Below are positions 6,310-12,040 of a stretch of DNA of 12,040 nucleotides, one piece after another (position 1 is the first letter of the stretch; every line of letters begins with the position of its first letter). The notes beneath the pieces are model-generated. The model was not told where the DNA came from, ran no database searches, and worked only from the letters and a program-made list of their open reading frames with translations. This DNA is from Eubacterium sp. UBA3782 (GTDB lineage Bacteria; Bacillota; Clostridia; Lachnospirales; Lachnospiraceae). The stretch covers positions 23,725 to 35,764 of the forward strand of contig DFFG01000032.1 in assembly GCA_002368795.1 (NCBI GenBank). The letters run 5' to 3'. The position numbers and the translations under genes were made by a program.

Positions 6310-7815
6310 ATGAAACCATATTTGCTGGGTATCGATATCGGGACAAGCGCCTGCAAGATCGCGGTCTTTGACCGGAACGGGCAGGTCATAGCGGCGGCCA
6401 GTGAGCCATATCCCGTGTATTATCCCCATGAGGGCTGGGCGGAGCAGGACCCGGAGGAGTGGTATGCTGCCGTCTGCCGGGCCATCCGGCGCATGCTGGC
6501 GGAAAATGACATTGATCCGGCCGGGATCGCCGGCATCGGCATCGACGGCCAGAGCTGGTCGGCCATCCCGGTGGACCGGCAGGGCAGATGCCTTGCCCGG
6601 ACACCGATCTGGATGGATACACGTGCGGAAGCGATCTGCCGCAGGCTCAGGGATAAGATCGGCGAGGAGGAGATCTTCGCTGTTGCCGGAAATCCCCTGC
6701 AGCCCTCTTACACGACCGCGAAGATCCTGTGGCTGCGGGAGAACCTGCCGGAGGCGTATGCTGCCACAGACAAGGTGCTTCAGTCCAACAGCTTTATTGC
6801 GTTTCGCCTTACCGGAGAGATCTCCCAGGATATTTCGCAGGGATACGGCGTGCATGGATTTTCCATGCGGACCGGAACCTGGGATACGGCCATGTGCGAA
6901 CAGCTGGAGATCCCGCCGGAGCTCCTGCCGGAGATCGTCCCCTGTGACCGCGTGATCGGAACGGTTACGCAAAAGGCAGCCAAGGAGAGCGGCCTTGCGG
7001 CCGGAACGCCTGTGGTCGCCGGCGGGCTGGATGCGGCCTGCGGAACCCTTGGCGCCGGTGTGCTCCATCCGGGTGAGACCCAGGAGCAGGGCGGTCAGGC
7101 CGGCGGAATGAGCATCTGCCTGGATGAATACCGGGCGGATCCCCGTCTGATCCTTAGCTTTCACGTGGTGCCGGATCGCTGGCTCCTTCAGGGAGGTACC
7201 ACCGGTGGAGGCGGTGTCATGCGCTGGTTTGAGCAGGAGTTTGCCGGTGAGGAGCGGCTCCTGGCCAGGGAGGATGGTATATCCTCGCTGGAGCGCCTGA
7301 ACCGAATCGCCGAAAAGGTGCCGGCAGGCAGCGATGGGATGGTTTTCCTTCCTTACATGGCTGGCGAGAGGTCTCCGATCTGGGATCCAAAGGCCAAGGG
7401 AATGTTCTGGGGACTGGATTTTGCCAAGACAAAGGGCCATTTTGTGCGGGCCTGCATGGAAGGCGTTGCGTTTGCCCTTCGCCACAACCTGGAGACAGCG
7501 GAGGCAGCCGGTGCACATGCGGAGGTCCTCCGAGCCATGGGCGGTTCGGCAAATTCCCTTCTGTGGACGCAGATCAAGGCAGATGTGACAGGAAAGCCCA
7601 TCGTGGTTCCATCCTCGGATACCGCGACGACGCTGGGCGCAGCGATGCTGGCCGGTGTAGGCACGGGCTATTATGAGAATTACGAGGAAGCCGTCCGTCT
7701 GACGGTAAGGGAGACCAGGCGGCATGAGCCTGATCCGGAAAACAAGGCCGTATACGACCATGCATACCAGCTTTACCGCGGACTTTACGAGGCGGTAAAG
7801 GGACTGAATGGATAA
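6310..7815 (+). CDS. FGGY-family carbohydrate kinase (xylulokinase-like)
   Basis: A 501-residue ATP-dependent sugar or polyol kinase of normal length for the family. The first ATP-fold motif GIDIGTSACK is at residues 7-16 (Asp9). IWMDTRA at 100-106 is the usual substrate-side motif. GGLDAACGTLGAG at 238-250 carries the catalytic base Asp241. The C-terminal FGGY signature region has MAGERSPIWD at 350-359, a GGSANSLLW motif at 411-419 and the ADVTGKPI stretch at 424-431. The xylulokinase GQMHG loop is replaced by DGQSWS (79-84), so the substrate may not be xylulose. A GGGGTGA site precedes the start by 9 nt. It follows lacI after 164 nt with no convincing promoter or terminator. In this context it may phosphorylate the incoming polyol or ketose, taking the place of a phosphotransferase system. 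Confidence 0.92.
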   Translation: MKPYLLGIDIGTSACKIAVFDRNGQVIAAASEPYPVYYPHEGWAEQDPEEWYAAVCRAIRRMLAENDIDPAGIAGIGIDGQSWSAIPVDRQGRCLARTPIWMDTRAEAICRRLRDKIGEEEIFAVAGNPLQPSYTTAKILWLRENLPEAYAATDKVLQSNSFIAFRLTGEISQDISQGYGVHGFSMRTGTWDTAMCEQLEIPPELLPEIVPCDRVIGTVTQKAAKESGLAAGTPVVAGGLDAACGTLGAGVLHPGETQEQGGQAGGMSICLDEYRADPRLILSFHVVPDRWLLQGGTTGGGGVMRWFEQEFAGEERLLAREDGISSLERLNRIAEKVPAGSDGMVFLPYMAGERSPIWDPKAKGMFWGLDFAKTKGHFVRACMEGVAFALRHNLETAEAAGAHAEVLRAMGGSANSLLWTQIKADVTGKPIVVPSSDTATTLGAAMLAGVGTGYYENYEEAVRLTVRETRRHEPDPENKAVYDHAYQLYRGLYEAVKGLNG

Positions 7816-7907
7816 AAGGTCTGCCTGATACAGGCGGCTGAACGATAAAAAAGGATATGCCCGGGAAGGAGAATGGACCCCTGCCGGGCCGGAAAGGAAG
7901 CAGACAG

Positions 7908-8966
7908 ATGAAAGCAGCAGTTGTAGTCGAAAATGAGAGAGTTGAATACCAGGAGATCGAGGAGCCGGTATGCCGGCCCGGCTGGGTCAAGATCAAGGTG
8001 AAGTATTCCGGGATCTGCGGCTCGGATGTACCGCGGGTGCTGAACCATGGCGTACATTTTTATCCCATCGTCCTTGGTCATGAGTTCTCCGGCGATGTCG
8101 TCGAGACCGGTGAGGGCGTTACAAAGGTCAAGGTCGGCGATCGTGTATCCGGTGCGCCCCTGATTCCCTGCATGAAGTGTGCGGACTGCCAGAAGGGCAA
8201 TTTCTCCCTCTGCAAGCATTACAGCTTTATCGGCTCCAGAGAGAACGGCAGTGATGCGGATTATGTGGTGATCCCTGAGCAGAATGCAGTCCCCTTCGAT
8301 CCGTCGATCCCCTACGAGCAGGGCGCTATGTTTGAGCCCTCCACCGTTGCCCTTCACGGCCTGTATCAGAACGACTATCAGGGCGGCGAGGATGTCGCGA
8401 TCCTGGGCGGTGGCACCATCGGTATGTTTACCATGCAGTGGGCAAAGATCTTCGGCTCCCGCAGAGTCGTTGTTTTTGATATCAGCGAGGAGCGGCTTGC
8501 CCTGGCAAAGCGTCTTGGCGCAGATGCCGTGATCAACACCACTAAAGAGAACTATATGGAGGAGGCCATGGCGGTCACCGGCGGCAAAGGCTACGGCTTT
8601 GTATTTGAGACAGCCGGCCAGATCCCGACGATGCATATGGCCTTTGAGCTGGCGGCAAACAAAGCCCATGTCTGCTTCATCGGAACGCCCCACGCAGAGC
8701 TTTCCTTTACCCCGAAGATGTGGGAGAACATGAACCGGAAGGAGTTCAAGCTTACCGGCTCCTGGATGTCCTACAGCGCACCGTTCCCGGGAAAAGAGTG
8801 GGAGCTGACTGCTCACTATTTTGCCACCGGGCAGCTGAAATTTGATCCCTCCTTCATCTACAAAAAGATCCCGATGAAAGATGCACAGGAGGCCTTTATG
8901 CTGTACAAGACACCGGGCCTGGTGCAGGGCAAGCTCCTGCTCTCAAACGCAGAGGAGGACGCATGA
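7908..8966 (+). CDS. gatD: Zinc-dependent polyol (phosphate) dehydrogenase, GatD-like
   Basis: A 352-residue medium-chain dehydrogenase. It keeps the catalytic zinc set Cys37, His58, Glu59 and Glu143, and the structural zinc cysteines 88, 91, 94 and 102. The nucleotide fold has GGGTIG at 167-172, and Asp191 ends the second strand, indicating NAD rather than NADP. Several stretches resemble galactitol-1-phosphate 5-dehydrogenase (GatD) as I remember it: GSDVPR, HFYPIVLGHEFSG, FIGSRENG and GSWMSYSAPFPGKEWE. That enzyme makes tagatose 6-phosphate. Other polyol dehydrogenases remain possible. The ATG at 7908, with AAGGAAG 7 nt upstream, is chosen over the in-frame ATG at 7857, which would add a 17-residue tail without homology. 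It overlaps the next gene by 4 nt (ATGA), implying translational coupling. Confidence 0.88.
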   Translation: MKAAVVVENERVEYQEIEEPVCRPGWVKIKVKYSGICGSDVPRVLNHGVHFYPIVLGHEFSGDVVETGEGVTKVKVGDRVSGAPLIPCMKCADCQKGNFSLCKHYSFIGSRENGSDADYVVIPEQNAVPFDPSIPYEQGAMFEPSTVALHGLYQNDYQGGEDVAILGGGTIGMFTMQWAKIFGSRRVVVFDISEERLALAKRLGADAVINTTKENYMEEAMAVTGGKGYGFVFETAGQIPTMHMAFELAANKAHVCFIGTPHAELSFTPKMWENMNRKEFKLTGSWMSYSAPFPGKEWELTAHYFATGQLKFDPSFIYKKIPMKDAQEAFMLYKTPGLVQGKLLLSNAEEDA

Positions 8967-9895
8967 TACTGACAGTGACGGCGAATGCCGCGATCGATAA
9001 GCGATATGTGACAGATAGCTTTGAGCGGGGCGCGGTAAACCGGGTGAAAACCTGCGTGGCCAATGCCGGCGGAAAGGGGATCAATGTGGCAAGAGTCGCA
9101 TCGATCGCCGGCGAGGAGGTCTGCGCCACCGGATTTCTGGGCGGACATGCCGGCCATTTTATCCAGGAGCATCTGGAGACGGCCGGGATCCGAAGCGATT
9201 TTGTCTGGTGTGACGGCGAGAGCCGCACCTGCATCAACATCTGGGATGAGACCCGGCAGGAGCAGACGGAATTTCTGGAGCCGGGATTTACTGTGACGGA
9301 AGAGGACTGTGAAAAGCTGATCGCAAAGGTTGGTTCCCTCCTGCCTTCGTGCAGTGCACTGACGATCTCCGGCAGTACGCCAAAAGGGGCAGACGGCACG
9401 CTCTACCGCCGGCTGGTACGCATGGCCGGCGAGGCAGGGGTTCCCGTGCTGCTGGACACCTCAGGCCGGCTCCTTGTTGAAGGAATCCAGGAAAAACCAT
9501 ATCTGATCAAGCCCAACATCGACGAGATCCGGCAGCTGACCGGCCGGTCGATGGAGACCCGGGAGGAGCTGCTGCAGGCAGCAGAGGAGCTTCATGACGC
9601 CGGGATCGCCGTCGTGGTCATCTCCCTTGGCGGCGATGGCTCGCTGATCTCCAGCCGGGAAGGCGTATTTGCGGCAAAGGTTCCTGCTCTGGAGACGGTC
9701 AACACTGTAGGCTGCGGAGACTCCATGATCGCCGGCTTTGCCGCCGGCATAGCCAGAGGCCTTTCCATAGAGGAAACGATCCGGCTGGCCAGTGCCGTAG
9801 CAGCAGCCAATGCCCTCCGGCAGGAGACCGGCTTTATCGTAAAAGAGGATGCAGACCGGCTGCTGCCCCAGATCCGGGTCGAGCGGATCCGCTGA
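8963..9895 (+). CDS. PfkB-family sugar phosphate kinase (tagatose-6-phosphate / 1-phosphofructokinase type)
   Basis: A 310-residue ribokinase-fold kinase of the 1-phosphofructokinase/LacC branch, which adds a second phosphate to a ketohexose phosphate. Visible features are NAAIDKRY at 8-15 (substrate-contacting Asp12), the first PfkB signature AGGKGINVAR at 35-44, KPNIDE at 183-188, and SLGGDG at 221-226. The second signature, NTVGCGDSMIAGF at 247-259, carries the catalytic base Asp253. It starts inside the end of the dehydrogenase gene (ATGA overlap) with an AGAGGAGG site at 8951-8958, so the two are made together and probably act in sequence. With a GatD-like partner and a class II aldolase in the unit, tagatose 6-phosphate to tagatose 1,6-bisphosphate is the best guess; fructose 1-phosphate is the main alternative. 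Confidence 0.92.
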   Translation: MILTVTANAAIDKRYVTDSFERGAVNRVKTCVANAGGKGINVARVASIAGEEVCATGFLGGHAGHFIQEHLETAGIRSDFVWCDGESRTCINIWDETRQEQTEFLEPGFTVTEEDCEKLIAKVGSLLPSCSALTISGSTPKGADGTLYRRLVRMAGEAGVPVLLDTSGRLLVEGIQEKPYLIKPNIDEIRQLTGRSMETREELLQAAEELHDAGIAVVVISLGGDGSLISSREGVFAAKVPALETVNTVGCGDSMIAGFAAGIARGLSIEETIRLASAVAAANALRQETGFIVKEDADRLLPQIRVERIR

Positions 9896-10218
9896 GACAA
9901 AGCCAAGCCGGCACACCGGGCGGGACAACGGCAAAGCTCAAAGTGAAAAGACGAAAAGAACCAAACAGAGCCTGAAAGTAAAACAGCGGTAAGAAGCCGA
10001 ATGAGCCCGAAAGAACTCGAAAGAGCAGTAAGAGCCGGAAAGCGTCTGAAAAGTTAATAGAGCCAGAAACAGCAGAAAGAAAAGGAACAAAAGAAAAGGA
10101 ACAGAAGCCGCTCTCATGACAGAAGGAGAGAAGCTTTGGATATACCGGAACTGCCAGAAATAAGAACCGGAAAAAAGGCAGATCCGCACATGAAAAGAAC
10201 AAAAAGGAGGAAGAAACG
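9896..10218 (+). other. 323-nt purine-rich intergenic spacer without a supported gene
   Basis: The plus strand from about 9935 to 10210 is strikingly rich in A and G, with GAAAG, AGAGC and GAAAAGG motifs recurring at irregular spacing. There is no clear promoter, terminator or convincing coding region. Three tiny frames exist: 10001 (18 codons), 10114 (15 codons) and one of 10 mostly Lys/Arg codons ending in an ATGA overlap with the next start. They lack good ribosome sites or are low in complexity. The last bases supply a strong AAGGAGG (10204-10210) for the aldo/keto reductase. The spacer may be a decayed short-period repeat like the one at 11245-11370. Confidence 0.6.
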
Positions 10219-11223
10219 ATGACAACGATCGACCCGTCAACCGTTCCCCAGAGAACCCTGTACACCGGGGCAAAGATGCCGGCTGTAGGCCTTGGAACCT
10301 TCGGCAGCGACCATGCGGAGGCAGATGAGGTAGCAGCCGCTGTACGCGGCGCACTGAAGGCCGGCTACCGGTCCTTTGACTGTGCGGCCTGCTACGGCAA
10401 CGAGGCAGAGCTGGGCGAGGTATTCGCCGAGGCTTTTGCTGCCGGCGAAGTAAAAAGAGAAGAGCTGTTCATAGCTTCCAAGGTCTGGAACGATATGCAC
10501 AGTGATGTCCTGGCTGCATGCCGGAAGAGCATGGAGGACCTGAAGCTGGATTATCTGGACATGTACTATGTACACTGGCCCTTCCCGAATTACCATGCAC
10601 CCCATTGTGACGTGACCTCCCGCAACCCGGATTCCGTGCCCTTCACCGTAGAGCGTTTCATGAAGACCTGGCAGCAGATGGAGCAGCTGGTGGATATGGG
10701 CCTCGTTCGGCACATCGGTATGTCCAACATGACCATCCCGAAGCTGGAGGCAGTCCTTCCACTGTGCCGGATCCGTCCCGCAGCGATCGAGATGGAGCTT
10801 CATCCCTGCTTCCAGCAGCCGGAGCTGTACGACTACTGCAAAGAAAAAGGAATCGAGATCGTCGGCTTCTGCCCCATCGGTTCGCCCGACAGACCGGCCA
10901 GAGACAAGCAGCCCGAGGATATCTCCGACATCGGCCTTCCGGAGATGAAGGCGATCGCAGAGGCTCACGGCGTACACCCGGCCGTCATCTGCATCAAATG
11001 GGCGGTCCAGAAAGGCCATACTCCGATCCCATTCTCTCTGAAGGAAAAGAATTACACCATGAACCTCAAGTGCGTGACAGAAGATCCGCTGACAGATGAG
11101 GAGATGGAGATCATCCGGGGACTTGACCGGAACAACCGTCTGGTCAAGGGACAGGTATTCCTCTGGGAGGGAGCAAATGACTGGCATGACCTCTGGGATG
11201 AAGACGGCGTAATCGTAAAGTAA
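10219..11223 (+). CDS. Aldo/keto reductase (aldose/aldehyde reductase type)
   Basis: A 334-residue TIM-barrel oxidoreductase with the full catalytic tetrad: Asp54, Tyr59, Lys88 (in ASKVW) and His119 (in YVHWPF). The family signature GYRSFDCAACYGNEAELG at 49-66 is intact. It would interconvert an aldehyde or aldose and the alcohol or polyol. The C-terminal cofactor motif, usually IPKS-x4-R, reads IPFS-x4-N here (Phe272 for Lys, Asn278 for Arg). The two basic residues that bind the 2'-phosphate of NADPH are therefore missing, which suggests NADH use or altered specificity. AAGGAGG lies 8 nt before the ATG. It is the last gene before the terminator at 11458-11514, on the same strand as the sugar cluster but after a 323-nt spacer, so co-transcription is likely but not certain. 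Confidence 0.92.
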   Translation: MTTIDPSTVPQRTLYTGAKMPAVGLGTFGSDHAEADEVAAAVRGALKAGYRSFDCAACYGNEAELGEVFAEAFAAGEVKREELFIASKVWNDMHSDVLAACRKSMEDLKLDYLDMYYVHWPFPNYHAPHCDVTSRNPDSVPFTVERFMKTWQQMEQLVDMGLVRHIGMSNMTIPKLEAVLPLCRIRPAAIEMELHPCFQQPELYDYCKEKGIEIVGFCPIGSPDRPARDKQPEDISDIGLPEMKAIAEAHGVHPAVICIKWAVQKGHTPIPFSLKEKNYTMNLKCVTEDPLTDEEMEIIRGLDRNNRLVKGQVFLWEGANDWHDLWDEDGVIVK

Positions 11224-11244
11224 TTGCAGCGGACTGCAGGAAAA

Positions 11245-11370
11245 GCAGCAAAGCCAATAAAGGCAAGAAAGACAGCAAAGTCAGCAAAGTCAGGAAAGAC
11301 TGCAAAGATAATAAAGACTGCAAAGATAATAAAGACTGCAAAGTCTATAAAGACAGCAAAGTCAAGAAAG
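11245..11370 (+). repeat. 9-nt-period minisatellite, 14 units
   Basis: Fourteen consecutive 9-nt units each end in AAAG (consensus NNNNNAAAG; frequent forms ACTGCAAAG, ATAATAAAG, ACAGCAAAG), with no slip in phase across 126 nt. In the centre, ACTGCAAAG and ATAATAAAG alternate as an 18-nt unit. It begins 22 nt after the aldo/keto reductase stop codon and precedes the terminator, so it would be transcribed in the 3' untranslated region. The rest of 11371-11457 is A-rich with no recognised feature. Confidence 0.9.
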
Positions 11371-11457
11371 ATAGCAGTCTACAATGATTGCAAAGCCTAA
11401 GATGGCAGTAACGTCAGCAAGGCACGGCGCTGTTAAAAAATCGCAAAAACAAAAGAG

Positions 11458-11514
11458 AAAACTGTCGTATACAACACTGCATGAAAAATGCAGGCGGTGT
11501 ACGGCAGTTTTTTT
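11458..11514 (+). terminator. Factor-independent terminator ending the sugar cluster
   Basis: AAACTG at 11458-11463 begins a stem that pairs with CAGTTT ending near 11510, extended inward by about seven further pairs (two G-U). After an internal loop, TGCAT/ATGCA closes the hairpin around GAAAA. A run of T (11508-11514) follows. The A-rich sequence before the stem gives a T-rich tail on the other strand too, so the element may stop transcription from both sides. Confidence 0.85.
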
Positions 11515-11550
11515 ATGTTTTTAACTTTCGCCACGAGAAGATTACGCTGA

Positions 11551-12040
11551 GAGTGATCCTTGCCATTGTCAGCTCCAGATAGGGGGAGGAGTGACCTGAA
11601 GAAGGGAAGGGCTTATCTTAGTCACTGCGACGGAGCCGAAAATCGTAGGAAGAGTGACTAGGAAAAGGGAATCGCAGACCTTAGCCACAGAGATGGAGTA
11701 GGAAAGCGTAGGAAGAGTGGCTAGGAGGAGGGAATCACTGATCTTAGCCATAGCGAAGAAGCCGTAAAGCTGCGGAAGAGTGACTAGAAAAAAAGGAATC
11801 ACTGATCTTAGCCATAGCGAAGAAGCCGTAAAGCTGCGGAAGAGTGACTAAGAAAAGGGAATCACTGATCTTAGCCATAGCGAAGAAGCCGTAAAGCCGC
11901 GGAAAAGTGGCTAAGAGGAGGGAACCGCTGATCTTAGCCACTGTGATGGAGTTGGAAAGCGAAGGAAGAGTGACTAGGAAGAGGGCATCGCAGATCTTAG
12001 CCATTGCGACGAAGCTGAAAAGCGAAGGAAGAGTGACTAG
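11551..12040. repeat. 63-nt tandem repeat array, continuing past the window
   Basis: At least seven units of 63 nt (one of 64) run from about 11611 to the window end, preceded by a degenerate unit of about 58 nt from about 11551. Unit starts at the aligned ATCNCNGATCTTAGCC stretch are 11671, 11734, 11798, 11861, 11924 and 11987. The three central units are nearly identical; the outer ones diverge. Because 63 is divisible by three, one minus-strand frame stays open. It encodes 21-residue repeats like AMAKISDSLFLVTLP plus six variable residues, and enters from beyond 12040. A 64-nt unit with an A7 run at 11788-11794 breaks it. There is no unique spacer sequence between units, so this is not CRISPR. 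A gene here is possible but not supported. Confidence 0.85.

Noticed and set aside
7823..7835. Terminator between the FGGY kinase and the dehydrogenase
   Set aside because: GCCTG-ATA-CAGGC is a 5-bp hairpin with no following T-run.
10001..10221. Three short reading frames (18, 15 and 10 codons) before the aldo/keto reductase as leader peptides
   Set aside because: They lack convincing ribosome sites and lie in low-complexity purine-rich DNA; the Lys/Arg run is what that composition gives by chance.
9834..10265. Minus-strand Phe/Leu-rich reading frame
   Set aside because: It is the complement of purine-rich spacer DNA plus the ends of two real genes; it has no ribosome site or recognisable domain.
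11144..11341. Minus-strand frame with LLSLQS repeats
   Set aside because: It is the translation of the 9-nt minisatellite and the reverse of the aldo/keto reductase end.
11551..12040. CRISPR array
   Set aside because: The whole 63-nt unit repeats with no unique spacers, and no cas gene is present.

Overview
The window reads as the chromosome of a moderately GC-rich Gram-positive anaerobe, most likely a gut Clostridia of the Lachnospiraceae type. The basis is strong GGAGG-type ribosome sites, PucR/CdaR and LacI family regulators beside catabolic genes, a UroD/MtaA-like protein, and factor-independent terminators. This placement is inference; there is no rRNA or other marker gene.

Left part (1-2700). 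Positions 1-130 hold back-to-back short palindromes and an 18-nt direct repeat. Two minus-strand genes follow: a patatin-like phospholipase (1043-201) and a PucR-type regulator (2679-1216), separated by a short spacer with a 28-nt tandem repeat. The regulator is divergent from a UroD/MtaA-like zinc methyltransferase-family gene (2914-3942). The space between them holds two related 19-bp palindromes, probably operators. A strong terminator (3995-4042) isolates this unit from the next.

Central part (4136-11514). A near-consensus promoter (TTGACA-17-TATGAT), with a 22-bp palindrome just after the expected transcription start, drives a plus-strand catabolic cluster. In order it holds a class II (tagatose/fructose-bisphosphate type) aldolase, a LacI-family regulator, an FGGY carbohydrate kinase, a GatD-like zinc dehydrogenase, a PfkB-family kinase of the 1-phosphofructokinase/tagatose-6-phosphate kinase type, and an aldo/keto reductase. 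A terminator at 11458-11514 ends it. Together the enzymes fit a route polyol -> polyol phosphate -> ketohexose phosphate -> ketohexose bisphosphate -> two trioses, with galactitol/tagatose as the best guess. No phosphotransferase-system gene is present, so the FGGY kinase may do the first phosphorylation, and the aldo/keto reductase may feed polyol into the route from an aldose. That is the most interesting hypothesis here.

Right part (9896-10218 and 11224-12040). The spacers around the aldo/keto reductase are purine-rich and low in complexity. One contains an exact 9-nt-period array (14 units). After the terminator comes an array of 63-nt tandem repeats that runs off the window. It leaves one minus-strand frame open (21-residue repeats) except for a one-base indel in an A-run, but the pattern of differences looks more like non-coding repeat DNA than a conserved protein.
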